NCBI GenBank assembly: GCA_964520615.1
Contig: CAZFNL010000011.1
Coordinates: forward strand, 12,839 to 76,838
Reading direction: 5' to 3'
Source: JAMCUI01 sp964520615
GTDB taxonomy: Bacteria > Patescibacteriota > Microgenomatia > 2-02-FULL-39-11
DNA length: 64,000 bases
In this document: piece by piece, positions 1 to 8,467 of the stretch
Position numbering within the stretch: the stretch's first letter is position 1
Layout of the letters: each line of letters starts with the position of its first letter
Made by a program: the position numbers and the translations under genes
The notes under the pieces: model-generated
Seen by the model: the letters and a program-made list of their open reading frames with translations, nothing else
What the model was told of the DNA's origin: nothing
Database searches by the model: none

Positions 1-2
1 AC

Positions 3-464
3 CTGGATCTGAAACCTGATGAGATGTTAGCAATTTTCCGCAGGCAATTCACCCAACAACAAAAATCAGGTCTCCTTCCTAATGGATTATCTCAACCCTT
101 GAATGAACCGCTAATAAAACTGACTCCCCATATAATTGTAACAGGTATAATTATTTCCTTTCTTCTACTTTTCTTCGGTTATCTGGCTTTCCAATACAAT
201 TCTTATACCAGCCCCCCCAACCTGACTATCACAAAACCACAAGAGGGAGAGGTAATAAAATCAGACAAGGTGCAAGTCACTGGCCAAACAGACACCGACG
301 CTGTCGTTTCAGTCAACGGCCAGAAGATTGCAGTTCTTGCAGGCGGCAATTTCTCAACCACCCTTATACTTGTCCCGGGAGTAAACACTATCACGATAGA
401 TTCAACAAGCAAATATGGTAAAAAAAAGACTTTAACCAGAACGGTACAAATCTCAGAAAATTAG
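3..464 (+). CDS. RodZ-like HTH/membrane/Ig-like protein, 5' end outside window
   Basis: C-terminal part of a RodZ-like single-pass membrane protein. The frame is already open at base 3 and begins LDLKPDEMLAIFRRQF, which is how the HTH_25 domain of RodZ-family proteins typically ends, so the ATG at 24 is internal. A membrane segment (around IIVTGIIISFLLLFFG) is followed by an outer domain of about 85 residues with an Ig-like or glucodextranase-B-like pattern (LTITKPQEGEVI, VVSVNGQ). RodZ proteins link the shape-determining cytoskeleton to the envelope; that role here is inferred from the family. The next gene lies 141 bp downstream with its own promoter. Confidence 0.75.
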   Translation: MDLKPDEMLAIFRRQFTQQQKSGLLPNGLSQPLNEPLIKLTPHIIVTGIIISFLLLFFGYLAFQYNSYTSPPNLTITKPQEGEVIKSDKVQVTGQTDTDAVVSVNGQKIAVLAGGNFSTTLILVPGVNTITIDSTSKYGKKKTLTRTVQISEN

Positions 465-548
465 CATTCAGCCAAACAGCACAAAGAGCGGCAGGAGATA
501 TGATCCAAGAAAGTAAATTCTCCATCAAAACTGATACCTTTTGTACGG

Positions 549-578
549 TTGACTGTAATGATATCTAAATATTAAAAT
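549..578 (+). promoter_or_regulatory. sigma-70-type promoter for the 606 and 862 genes
   Basis: TTGACT at 549-554 and TAAAAT at 573-578 are separated by 18 bp. The predicted transcript starts near 585, about 20 nt before the ATG at 606. No clear Shine-Dalgarno precedes that ATG. Confidence 0.5.
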
Positions 579-605
579 GTTATAACCTATTTAATACACC
601 TGCCT

Positions 606-869
606 ATGATTGATCCGACACAAATACTTCTTTTTTCAGTAGTCATCATACTCACAGCCATTGTTGTTCTAATAGGTTGGCAAATCTTTTCTATCCTCTC
701 TGAAATTAGGAAAATGCTTTCAAAAGTAAACATGATGGTTGATGGTGCAGTTTCCATTTCCGGCAACATCGGCAAATCATTCAAGGATCTGAGCGGATTT
801 TCTGAGGGAGTAAAAACGGTATTGGGTTTTTTAAAGATATTCAAAAGGAAAGGGAAAAAAGATGAGTGA
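606..869 (+). CDS. small membrane protein, DUF948-like
   Basis: An 87-residue protein with an N-terminal membrane segment (about residues 7-30, LLFSVVIILTAIVVLIGWQ) followed by an amphipathic, probably helical stretch and a lysine-rich tail (KRKGKKDE). The shape resembles DUF948-type proteins that often sit beside YtxH-like genes in Gram-positive and CPR genomes. It overlaps the next gene by 8 bp (862-869), so the two are probably translationally coupled and act together at the membrane. No enzymatic motif is visible and no function is assigned. Confidence 0.7.
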   Translation: MIDPTQILLFSVVIILTAIVVLIGWQIFSILSEIRKMLSKVNMMVDGAVSISGNIGKSFKDLSGFSEGVKTVLGFLKIFKRKGKKDE

Positions 870-1254
870 CGACAAAAATGGTGGAAATTTTTGGCTGGGT
901 TTTTTCCTTGGTGGTCTTATAGGCGGCTTTATCATATTCATGCTTGGTACAAAAGAGGGAAAAAAGAAACTGGAAAAGTTACTGGACCAGGCTGAAGTCT
1001 ATGAGGAGGAAATTGAGGAGAAAGTGTCCAATCTCCAGAAACAGGGAGAAAAACTTCTGGCTGAAACGGAAGATATAAAGGAAAAAGTGGTGAAGAAGAT
1101 GGCTGATAAGAAGGAAATCGTCTCTGATTCATTTACTGATAAAATGGACCAGACTCTAAGTAAAATTGAGGAAGTGCAAAAGAAGGGTATGGCCCTCACT
1201 CAGGATATCAGGCACCGTTATTTCAAGAAGAACGGAAAAACCCTCAACACCTGA
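862..1254 (+). CDS. YtxH-like membrane/coiled-coil protein
   Basis: A 130-residue protein with a glycine-rich membrane segment near the N-terminus (FWLGFFLGGLIGGFIIFMLG) and a basic GTKEGKKKL junction, the usual signature of YtxH-like proteins (PF12732). The rest is charged and heptad-like (EVYEEEIEEKVSNLQKQGEK), predicted coiled coil, ending in a basic tail. YtxH proteins are small envelope-stress-associated proteins of unknown biochemical role. It overlaps the upstream membrane gene and shares its promoter. The family call is secure in shape and the function is unknown. Confidence 0.75.
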   Translation: MSDDKNGGNFWLGFFLGGLIGGFIIFMLGTKEGKKKLEKLLDQAEVYEEEIEEKVSNLQKQGEKLLAETEDIKEKVVKKMADKKEIVSDSFTDKMDQTLSKIEEVQKKGMALTQDIRHRYFKKNGKTLNT

Positions 1255-1310
1255 TTTATCCATCCCGCATTATAGCGAAAATAGATATTTCTATACGCCA
1301 AGAAGAAAAT

Positions 1311-1811
1311 TCAGCTCCTGATTTTATCTACCCTACATTCTTTTATCGCCCTATCCATTACGGAAAGCATTTCATTTATAATCTCTTCCGCTTCAGAAAG
1401 TGCCAGTGCCCTTAAGTTATGCTGAAAATAATGGAACACCTGATTCCTGCCTCTTTTCCAAACATTCCATAATTCATCGGCCAACTCCCTATCACCACAC
1501 TTTCTTACTATTTTGTCATATGCTGACCACCGGCGCAGCTGTCTTTCCAATTGAGGATTTAATGCCCTGCCAATTCTGAAATGATCACTACCATATTCCT
1601 TGGCGCTTATAAATCCGCTATCAAGAAAAAACTTCTTGAGGAATCCTTCGTAGGCTTTAGCAAAAGGAAAAACCAAATAGGAATAATCGGTTATGTTCTC
1701 ATCGGGATGTTCTTTTAGATCATTTAGAAGGTATATTCCTTCGTCAATCAGTCCTTTTTGCCCATCCGAAAGATATTTCCATAAAAATGAGCTTTTGTCA
1801 ATTGCAAACAT
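1311..1811 (-). CDS. hypothetical protein resembling the RnlA/LsoA toxin C-terminal domain
   Basis: A 166-residue soluble protein, convergent with the YtxH-like gene and followed on the minus strand by no other gene. The core DYSYLVFPFAKAYEGFLKKF, then RNQVFHYF and a helical tail, recalls the domain at the end of RnlA/LsoA-type RNase toxins, where a similar 'FPxAKAYEGFLK' helix and an R-N-x-x-x-H motif occur. The RNase N-terminal part is absent and no antitoxin gene neighbours it, so it may be a stand-alone HEPN-like protein. The RxxxxH-type pattern (R140 to H146 region) fits HEPN nucleases. Assignment is tentative. Confidence 0.5.
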   Translation of the reverse strand: MFAIDKSSFLWKYLSDGQKGLIDEGIYLLNDLKEHPDENITDYSYLVFPFAKAYEGFLKKFFLDSGFISAKEYGSDHFRIGRALNPQLERQLRRWSAYDKIVRKCGDRELADELWNVWKRGRNQVFHYFQHNLRALALSEAEEIINEMLSVMDRAIKECRVDKIRS

Positions 1812-1832
1812 GTGATAGAAAGTATTCTAATT

Positions 1833-3365
1833 TTACCATCTTTTCAAAGATTGCATAATTGCTCTTTCCACTGATTCTTTTCCGGATGCATACTTTCTCT
1901 TGAATCTAATTTTTTTGTTTTTTAGATTGGCAATATTTGGAGGAATAGTAATGCTGGGAAAAAGAATGGTAATTTTTTTTAGGATCTTGAACTCATCTTC
2001 TTTTGATCCAAAGCCTGATAATGCCTTATAGACATCTTTGGCAAACTTTGCCCAATGCGCGGTGGAACAAATTACTACCGGCTTAGGAGAGCCGTATTTA
2101 TTCTGATACCTTTCTGCTACTGCTTGGGCTACTGCAGTATGCGGATCAAGAAGATAATTTGTTTCATTGTATGTCTTTTTTATTGTTGCTAAACAATCTT
2201 TATTTGATACCCAATCGGCAAAGAAATTTTCTTTTAATCTACGCAGTGTCTCACTGTCCACTTTGAAAAAATTGTTATTTTTCAATTGACTCATCCAAAA
2301 ATTCACCTTTTCAACATCATAAGTCAACTCATATAACAACCGCTCCAAATTACTACCCACTAGTATACTCATAGCTGGAGAGGGGGTTTTTACCAATTTT
2401 CTTTTTCTGATGTCATACACGCCTGTTTTCAGAAATTCACTATAGACATTATTTTCATTATTTGCACAGATAAGCCTGCCAACGGGCAATCCCATAATCT
2501 TGGCATAATAGGCGGCCAGAATATTGCCGAAATTCCCCGTAGGAACTGCAATATCTATCCTCTCCCCAAAACTTATCCTTTTCTCGTTAACCAAATCCAG
2601 ATAACTTTTTACATGATAAACAATCTGAGGAAATAGCCTTCCCCAATTTATGGAATTGGCAGAAGAAAGTAAGACATTTTTCTCCAACAGCAGTTTTTCA
2701 TTAAATTCCTTATCATTGAATAATTCCTTTACACTTTTTTGTACATCGTCAAAATTACCTTGAATTCCGTATACAGCAACATTTTTCCCTTTCTGCGTGA
2801 TCATGGATAATTCCTGCAAACTTGATACTCCTTTATAGGGATAAAAGACCACAATTGATATCCCCTCCTTATTGGCATATCCTTCAAGAGCCGCTTTTCC
2901 CGTATCTCCTGAGGTGGCTACAACAATCAGGTAGTTTGGCTGTCTTAACCCTTTCTTTAACCGATGTATTTTTTCTTTTTTCTGGCTTTCGGTAAACAAA
3001 TGAGTGGTAAACTGCAAAGCAATATCCTTAAACGCCAAAGTGGGACCATGCCAAAGTTCTAAAAGATATTGATTATCCCTAAGTTTAATTAAGGGAGTAA
3101 TCCTCGTATCGTCAAAATTATCTGAATAGGCGCGATAAATCAGCTTTTTTAACAAATCATGATCAAAATCAGTCTTGAACAAATCACAAACAGAAAGACA
3201 CGTATCCTGATAGGAACCATTTAATAAAGGCTTTAACTTTTTTAATGAAAAATGTGGCAATCTCTCAGGTACAAAAAGTCCTCCATCTCCTGCAATTCCT
3301 TTTAGTATCGTTTCAGAAAATGTGTATATTTTTTTGTCACCTCTTGTACTATGGTAGGAGATCAT
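1833..3365 (-). CDS. thrC: threonine synthase
   Basis: PLP enzyme converting O-phosphohomoserine to threonine, the last step of the pathway encoded here. The PLP lysine lies in HGPTLAFKDIALQ (about residues 104-116), the phosphate-binding loop is SGDTGKAALEGY, and NSINWGRLFPQIVYH is typical of the long (about 500 residue) ThrC class found in E. coli and yeast. At 510 residues it is full length. Its start codon overlaps the end of thrB by 4 bp (ATGA), so it is the last cistron of a lysC-hom-asd-thrB-thrC operon. No terminator with a clear U-tract was seen after it. Confidence 0.95.
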   Translation of the reverse strand: MISYHSTRGDKKIYTFSETILKGIAGDGGLFVPERLPHFSLKKLKPLLNGSYQDTCLSVCDLFKTDFDHDLLKKLIYRAYSDNFDDTRITPLIKLRDNQYLLELWHGPTLAFKDIALQFTTHLFTESQKKEKIHRLKKGLRQPNYLIVVATSGDTGKAALEGYANKEGISIVVFYPYKGVSSLQELSMITQKGKNVAVYGIQGNFDDVQKSVKELFNDKEFNEKLLLEKNVLLSSANSINWGRLFPQIVYHVKSYLDLVNEKRISFGERIDIAVPTGNFGNILAAYYAKIMGLPVGRLICANNENNVYSEFLKTGVYDIRKRKLVKTPSPAMSILVGSNLERLLYELTYDVEKVNFWMSQLKNNNFFKVDSETLRRLKENFFADWVSNKDCLATIKKTYNETNYLLDPHTAVAQAVAERYQNKYGSPKPVVICSTAHWAKFAKDVYKALSGFGSKEDEFKILKKITILFPSITIPPNIANLKNKKIRFKRKYASGKESVERAIMQSLKRW

Positions 3366-4276
3366 AATTCAATCAATTTTACTTCAGAACCTGTATTGGT
3401 AACATCAAGAACCAGAGTACTGCCTGAGATATTACCTTCTGCCGCCGCTTCAACCATATTTCTGGCGATAGCCTTAAAACGATGTCCTGCAAGAGCAATT
3501 ATTGATGATCCGCCTCCTGAAAGTGCCGCTCCATAAGCTCCTTCAGAAAGTGCCGCAGCAATAATCCGCGGCATAAGAGGGAACACTTTTGTCCTTGCCG
3601 GCTGGTGAATCCTGTCTTCCATCGCAGTCCCAAGAAGGTGATAATTCCCTGACTGGAGTGCAGCCAGAAAAAGTGCTACACGCCCAGTGTTAAACACCAC
3701 ATCGTTTTTGTGATAGTGTGTCGGCATCAGTTTTCTGCCCGTTATAGTATCCATGGCAAAATCGGGCACAAAATAAACCGCCTTCAAATCCTGAGGGAAA
3801 GGTATTTTTATGTATGTAAGTTTTGCATCTTTTTTTGATGTAACAATGACCAGCCCTCCAAAAAGTGCCGGCGTCACGTTATCCGGATGCTTTCCGCGTT
3901 CAAGCTCAACTGCCATTGGCAGAAGTTCTTCAAAGGAAAAATGGTTATGCAAAAATGCGTTTGCTGCAAGAAGCCCGCCTACTACCGCTGTTGCACTGCT
4001 GCCGAATCCCCTTCCCTGAGGTATCCCAAGATTCATCTCAATCCTCACTTGAGGAGTTACCTCTTTCAGTTTCTCAAATGGATAGATAAAAGACTGGTAA
4101 AAAAGGTTTTCTTTATTTTTAGGCAAACTGTTTAATCCTTTTATAACAATTCCAAAATTTTGCGCTTCTTCAACCAAAAACTCATTATGAAGCCCAACAG
4201 CCAGACCAAAAATATCAAAACCCGGACCCAGATTTGCGGACGTTGCCGGTACTTTTATTTTTACTTTCATATTCAA
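3362..4276 (-). CDS. thrB: homoserine kinase
   Basis: GHMP-family kinase that phosphorylates homoserine for ThrC. The N-terminal VKIKVPATSANLGPGFD is the ThrB signature and GRGFGSSATAVVGG is the ATP-binding GHMP motif 2 (about residues 90-103); a C-terminal glycine-rich GAALSGGGSSI forms motif 3. At 304 residues it is of normal length. It overlaps thrC by 4 bp and is separated from asd by 126 bp that hold a short palindrome (GAGCGCTAGCGAGAG near 4341) but no terminator tract. Confidence 0.95.
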   Translation of the reverse strand: MNMKVKIKVPATSANLGPGFDIFGLAVGLHNEFLVEEAQNFGIVIKGLNSLPKNKENLFYQSFIYPFEKLKEVTPQVRIEMNLGIPQGRGFGSSATAVVGGLLAANAFLHNHFSFEELLPMAVELERGKHPDNVTPALFGGLVIVTSKKDAKLTYIKIPFPQDLKAVYFVPDFAMDTITGRKLMPTHYHKNDVVFNTGRVALFLAALQSGNYHLLGTAMEDRIHQPARTKVFPLMPRIIAAALSEGAYGAALSGGGSSIIALAGHRFKAIARNMVEAAAEGNISGSTLVLDVTNTGSEVKLIEL

Positions 4277-4402
4277 TGAGACTAGAAAAATTCAAACAAC
4301 TAACGACTGAATAGAATTTTTCGTAAGTCGAATTAATCCCGAGCGCTAGCGAGAGATTTCAATGATAACTAATTCTTAATAAACTGTTAACTTCACGTTA
4401 TT

Positions 4403-5506
4403 TCAAACCGATAGATATCCTTTTTTATAAAGAAGTTCCGCGATAAGAACTGCACCCCCCGCTGCTCCTCGTATGGTGTTGTGAGAAAGTGATACAAATT
4501 TCCAGTCAAAAAATGGATCTTCCCTGAATCTGCCACATGAGACAGTCATTCCTTTTCCCAAGTCTCTATCAAAATTTGTCTGGGGACGATCATCCTCGGA
4601 AAAATATTTTATGAACTGTTTGGGAGAAGATGGTAAATCCATTTCGGAAAGAGGATTGTCAAAATTATGTATTGCTTCAACTATTTCCCCAAAAGTCGGC
4701 TTATTTTCAAACTTCACCGATACGGATGCCATATGTCCGTCAGTTACCGGTACTCTTATGCATGTTGCTGATATCTGCAAATTCTCTGCTTCTTTAATCC
4801 TGCCTTCCACCAAATCTCCAAGTATCTTTTGTGGTTCTCTTTCTGTTTTTTCCTCTTCGCCGCTTATAAAAGGGATAACATTATCTACCATTTCCGGCCA
4901 GTCCGCAAAAGTTTTTCCGCCTCCTGAGATTGCCTGAAGAGTGGTTACCTCTACCAGTTTGGGCTTGAATTTCCGCAGAACATACAACACAGGTACATAA
5001 GATTGGAGGGAGCAATTGGGTTTTACGACAATAAAACCTTTCGACCAACCCCTGTTTTTTCTCTGCGATTCGATTAACCTAAGATGGTCTGGGTTTATTT
5101 CCGGAATCACCATAGGTATGTCTGATGCAAAACGGTTGCTAGAGTTGTTTGAAACTACCGCTATTCCCTCTTCTGCATATCTTTCTTCAATCCGCTTAAC
5201 CCTGTCTTTATCTACATTCAAAGCGGAAAATACCAAATTGACACTTTTGGCAATTTTTTCAAAATCACCTTCAACGTCATAGATACTCATCTTCTTTACC
5301 GTTTCTGGCATATCCGTATTCAATTTCCATCGCCTCTCAATAGCCTGCCCGTAAGTCATACCGGCGGAGCGGGCTGAGGCTGCCAGACATACAACCTCAA
5401 ACCACGGATGGTTATGGAGCATGCTGACAAATCGCTGTCCCACCATGCCTGTCGCGCCCAAAATTCCTACCCTCACTTTATGCACAACTCTTCCTTTTGC
5501 TTTCAT
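4403..5506 (-). CDS. asd: aspartate-semialdehyde dehydrogenase
   Basis: Reduces aspartyl phosphate to aspartate semialdehyde with NADPH, joining LysC to Hom. GILGATGMVGQRF near the N-terminus is the NADP-binding loop, the catalytic cysteine sits in KPNCSLQSY, and the active-site histidine is in VPVTDGHM. The sequence follows the archaeal/fungal type of ASADH (RSAGMTYGQA region) rather than the E. coli type. At 367 residues it is full length. It starts 3 bp after hom ends, so translation is probably coupled. No dap genes are near, so in this operon the product is likely channelled to threonine. Confidence 0.93.
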   Translation of the reverse strand: MKAKGRVVHKVRVGILGATGMVGQRFVSMLHNHPWFEVVCLAASARSAGMTYGQAIERRWKLNTDMPETVKKMSIYDVEGDFEKIAKSVNLVFSALNVDKDRVKRIEERYAEEGIAVVSNNSSNRFASDIPMVIPEINPDHLRLIESQRKNRGWSKGFIVVKPNCSLQSYVPVLYVLRKFKPKLVEVTTLQAISGGGKTFADWPEMVDNVIPFISGEEEKTEREPQKILGDLVEGRIKEAENLQISATCIRVPVTDGHMASVSVKFENKPTFGEIVEAIHNFDNPLSEMDLPSSPKQFIKYFSEDDRPQTNFDRDLGKGMTVSCGRFREDPFFDWKFVSLSHNTIRGAAGGAVLIAELLYKKGYLSV

Positions 5507-5509
5507 AAA

Positions 5510-6559
5510 TTACGAATGATAAATAAACTTTGCAGCTTCCAGGACGTCGGCTAGAACCCCTTCTGCTGTCACGCTGACACCCGCACCGGGACCTTTCACA
5601 ACTAGTGGATTTTTATCATATCTTTTTGTTTTAAAAACTATAATATTGTCTGGTCCTTTCAAATTTCCCACGTCACCATTTTTTTCTACTTCCTCCATAC
5701 CGATGGTACAGGAATTTACCGTGACGCTTGCCACATACCTTAAAGTCATTGATCTTTCCCCAGCCATATAAATTTTCTTTTTGTATTCATCATCAAACCG
5801 ACCAATTGTTTCCATAAATTTATCTACAGTCAGTCCATCCATATTCCGGGGATATAAACTTTCAATTTTAATATCCTCTATTTCAATCCTCCTGCCCAAA
5901 AGTCTGGCAAGAATTAACGCTTTCCTTGCTACATCCATTCCAGAAAGGTCATCTCTGGGATCCGGTTCTGTAAAACCTTTTTCTTTGGCCTGTTCTACTG
6001 CTTGAGAAAATAACATCCCTTCCTCCAGATGGAAGAATATGTATCCGAGTGTACCGCTGAAACAACCTTTTATCTCAGAAATACTGTCACCGGTATCGAT
6101 AAAATTATTTAATGTAGAAATAACCGGTAAAGCCGCTCCGACTGTCGTCTCAAAAAATAATTTTCTTCCAAAATATTCCTCCAATCGGTCAAATTGCTTT
6201 TGACTCTGCGTAAATGGCTTTTTGTTGGATGTGACTACATATCCGCCATTGCTGAGGGTTAACATAAACAATTCGAGTGTCTTATCAGATGCCGTCGTAT
6301 CAATCAGGATAAACGGATCAACAACTACTTTTAACGCCTTTTTTACATCTACTCCGGAGGATGTTTTTGGGAAACTTTTTATCTTATTTTCAGATAAGCC
6401 CTCCGCATCAAAAACACCTCCTTTTGAACCGAACATACCGCAATAATTCAAAAATATCCCATACTTCCTTTTCCAAGAAGGATTTACTTCCTCTATCTCC
6501 CTGATAAGTTCTTTTCCTACATTACCGATACCCAAATGAATGATGTTAATCTTGTGCAC
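5510..6559 (-). CDS. hom: homoserine dehydrogenase without ACT domain
   Basis: Reduces aspartate semialdehyde to homoserine. The N-terminal HLGIGNVGKELIREI is the Rossmann loop, and EPDPRDDLSGMDVARK carries the conserved acidic and lysine residues of the catalytic domain. The 349 residues end after that domain; the ACT domain present in Bacillus-type Hom (about 430 residues) is absent, so direct threonine feedback is not expected. It overlaps lysC by 14 bp. Sequence type resembles the dehydrogenase half of ThrA fusions, suggesting a split or pre-fusion arrangement; that is inference. Confidence 0.93.
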   Translation of the reverse strand: MHKINIIHLGIGNVGKELIREIEEVNPSWKRKYGIFLNYCGMFGSKGGVFDAEGLSENKIKSFPKTSSGVDVKKALKVVVDPFILIDTTASDKTLELFMLTLSNGGYVVTSNKKPFTQSQKQFDRLEEYFGRKLFFETTVGAALPVISTLNNFIDTGDSISEIKGCFSGTLGYIFFHLEEGMLFSQAVEQAKEKGFTEPDPRDDLSGMDVARKALILARLLGRRIEIEDIKIESLYPRNMDGLTVDKFMETIGRFDDEYKKKIYMAGERSMTLRYVASVTVNSCTIGMEEVEKNGDVGNLKGPDNIIVFKTKRYDKNPLVVKGPGAGVSVTAEGVLADVLEAAKFIYHS

Positions 6560-7460
6560 TTGTTACTCCTTTCCAGATTTTTGTTCCTGCAAATTCCGGC
6601 CTGAACGTATTTTTTACCCAGACGGTAATTTCTTTTTCGGCTACCGGCTTCAGAGCTTGAGGATGCAGCACTTTTGCCCCTTTTTGAGCCATATCCAAAG
6701 CATCAACATAAGAAATCTCGGCAATAAATTTCGCGTTACTACCCTTTTTGGGATCGCCGTTAAATAACCCATCCACTTCTTTCCATAAAACCACTTCGGA
6801 AGCATCCAAGGCATATGCAAGAATTGTAGCGGTATAATCTGATCCTCCTCTGCCCAACGTTACGACCTTTCCTTCTCTTGTACCCCCATAAAATCCTGTC
6901 ACAACAGGAGTTACGCCTTTGAAAATGAGTTTGTAAATCAGCTGTTCCGTCATTTCCCGTGTCTCCTCAAAATTGACTTTGTAATTGCCGCTCTCATTCG
7001 ACATAAGTATCAGCTTCCCACTATCTACTTCCCGTGCTCTCACTTTTATGTGTTGCAGTACGGCTGAAAGCAGAATGCAACTGAGCCTTTCCCCAAACGA
7101 AACCACATAATCATAACCGCAATCTGCAAGTCCCTTCTTAAAAGTCAGACAAGTGATAAGTCTTCCGAAAAGTCTGACTAATTTTTCGTGGGTTTCTTCA
7201 TACATTTCCCTTCTCAATTTCAGACCAACCAGTGTTTCAAGATGCAATGTGTAAAGATTGTTTAGCCCTTCATAGGCATCAGCATACCGGCCATCCTTAT
7301 AAAAATTGTAGACATCTATCAAAGTATCGGTGACACCACCCATTGCAGAAACCACAACCACCACATGACCACCTGAAGAGTGGTTTTTTATGATATCCGC
7401 AACTCTTAATATATTTTGTGCTGACCCGACGGATGATCCGCCAAATTTCATGATTTTCAT
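6546..7460 (-). CDS. lysC: aspartate kinase, catalytic domain only
   Basis: First enzyme of the aspartate pathway. MKFGGSSV at the N-terminus, VTLGRGGSDYTA (ATP/aspartate site) and EVDGLFNGDPK are diagnostic of amino-acid kinase-fold aspartokinases. The protein stops at 304 residues, where the two regulatory ACT domains of ordinary LysC (about 400-450 residues) would begin. A purine-rich AAGGGG about 10 nt before the ATG serves as ribosome binding site. It is the first structural gene after the attenuator at 7,596-7,714, so transcription of the whole operon depends on read-through of that terminator. Confidence 0.94.
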   Translation of the reverse strand: MKIMKFGGSSVGSAQNILRVADIIKNHSSGGHVVVVVSAMGGVTDTLIDVYNFYKDGRYADAYEGLNNLYTLHLETLVGLKLRREMYEETHEKLVRLFGRLITCLTFKKGLADCGYDYVVSFGERLSCILLSAVLQHIKVRAREVDSGKLILMSNESGNYKVNFEETREMTEQLIYKLIFKGVTPVVTGFYGGTREGKVVTLGRGGSDYTATILAYALDASEVVLWKEVDGLFNGDPKKGSNAKFIAEISYVDALDMAQKGAKVLHPQALKPVAEKEITVWVKNTFRPEFAGTKIWKGVTSAQD

Positions 7461-7595
7461 TTCAGATTCCCCTTTTAGATCCTTATGCGCTTATTAATTT
7501 GTGTTGTCTTTAGTCCACACTTCACAAGAAATTGAATACAAAATAATGACCAGATTAATTCATCTTTATCATATTTGATTTGTGAACTGACCAAC

Positions 7596-7621
7596 AAAAA
7601 AGACCTCCTTTTAGGAGGTCT
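7596..7621 (-). terminator. attenuator terminator of the threonine operon
   Basis: On the minus strand AGACCTCCT (7621-7613) pairs with AGGAGGTCT (7609-7601) around a 3-nt loop, followed by a run of six T (7601-7596). The 5' arm ACCTCCT can instead pair with an upstream AGGAGGT (7660-7654 region), giving a mutually exclusive antiterminator. It lies 25 nt after the leader peptide stop and about 135 nt before lysC. Confidence 0.9.
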
Positions 7622-7645
7622 CGTCAATTACTTATTATATTCCTA

Positions 7646-7714
7646 CTACGAAACCTCCTTCAAAGAAGGACCAATAGTAGTAGTGACAATAATAAGGCTT
7701 TTTACTTTTAACAT
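7646..7714 (-). CDS. threonine operon leader peptide (thrL-like)
   Basis: A 22-residue ORF, ATG at 7714 and TAG at 7646, starting MLKVKSLIIVTTTIG and ending PSLKEVS. It has the consecutive codons ATT ATT GTC ACT ACT ACT ATT, the Thr/Ile run expected of a threonine attenuator such as E. coli thrL (known system). The codons immediately after (CCT TCT, 7672-7661) form one arm of a hairpin with GAAGG (7662-7658), and the AAGGAGGT just beyond can pair with the terminator arm downstream. A ribosome stalled on the ACT run would mask the first arm and allow the antiterminator. The peptide has no Shine-Dalgarno and an inferred 5' UTR of only about 9 nt. Sequence logic is strong; function is untested. 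Confidence 0.88.
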   Translation of the reverse strand: MLKVKSLIIVTTTIGPSLKEVS

Positions 7715-7729
7715 ATTTTAATTTGAGCT

Positions 7730-7759
7730 ATTCTAACGCAATCTTTTGCATATTGTCAA
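7730..7759 (-). promoter_or_regulatory. promoter of the threonine operon
   Basis: On the minus strand TTGACA (7759-7754) and TAGAAT (7735-7730) are separated by 18 bp, a near-consensus sigma-70 promoter. The predicted start is about 7723, 9 nt before the leader peptide ATG. It lies just downstream of the sortase stop codon at 7793. Confidence 0.85.
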
Positions 7760-7792
7760 GAGGTATTATTGTTATTTCACCGTCCTATAAGC

Positions 7793-8467
7793 CTAAACCC
7801 TTTTGGCAGTCACAATCAGCCTTTTGCTGTCGGCAAAACCGGTACATGTATAAAGCGTTAAAACCTCATCTCTTGTCGGAGCAATTACTTCAGTTTGAGA
7901 TGGTAACACCTCCTGAATATTATTTATCTTATATTGATACCATTTATCGCTAGTAAAGACATAAATATCTTCTCCATTTTTAACATTTTTAAGAGGTAAG
8001 AACATGCCTTGCCTGGCATGGGCGAAGATGACTTGGTTACCCTTTTCTCCCGGGTAACCCGAACCCTGCCCCCAACCAGCGCCGCTCGGGAATACTTCCC
8101 AATAGCCATCTATCACTTTTGCTTCCTTCACGGGCAGATCTATATCAACACTTGGAATAAGTACCCGCATGGGAGCTTCCTGATTCTTCTTTATTTGTGT
8201 TGAAAGAAGCAATTTGTCCACCTTCACTGGTTCCTGGGAAAAAGAGGATACTTCTCCGTTTTGTGGCACAGTAACTGTATTTGCGCTATTGTTTGACGAG
8301 TTTGAACTTGCGGGAGTACCGGAAAGATAAAATCCAAAGCCAATAAAAAGGATCCCCCCGGCAAGAAGATATAAACGGATTTTTTTCTTCTCGTTTTTGA
8401 GGATCCTTTTTAACGTGATCTCTTTATGTCTATTTCTATTTTTGACCTTACGTAAAGTAGAAGACAT
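7793..8467 (-). CDS. sortase
   Basis: Membrane-anchored cysteine transpeptidase that attaches surface proteins. A basic N-terminus is followed by one membrane segment (LYLLAGGILFIGFGFYL, about residues 32-48), a linker, and the sortase barrel with the catalytic triad visible as His in FAHA, Cys in LTLYTC and Arg in KRLIVTAKR. The 224 residues and single anchor match class D/E-like sortases of CPR bacteria. The first 58 bp overlap the end of the upstream gene, whose tail looks like a sorting signal, so the pair probably forms enzyme and substrate. Confidence 0.9.
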   Translation of the reverse strand: MSSTLRKVKNRNRHKEITLKRILKNEKKKIRLYLLAGGILFIGFGFYLSGTPASSNSSNNSANTVTVPQNGEVSSFSQEPVKVDKLLLSTQIKKNQEAPMRVLIPSVDIDLPVKEAKVIDGYWEVFPSGAGWGQGSGYPGEKGNQVIFAHARQGMFLPLKNVKNGEDIYVFTSDKWYQYKINNIQEVLPSQTEVIAPTRDEVLTLYTCTGFADSKRLIVTAKRV

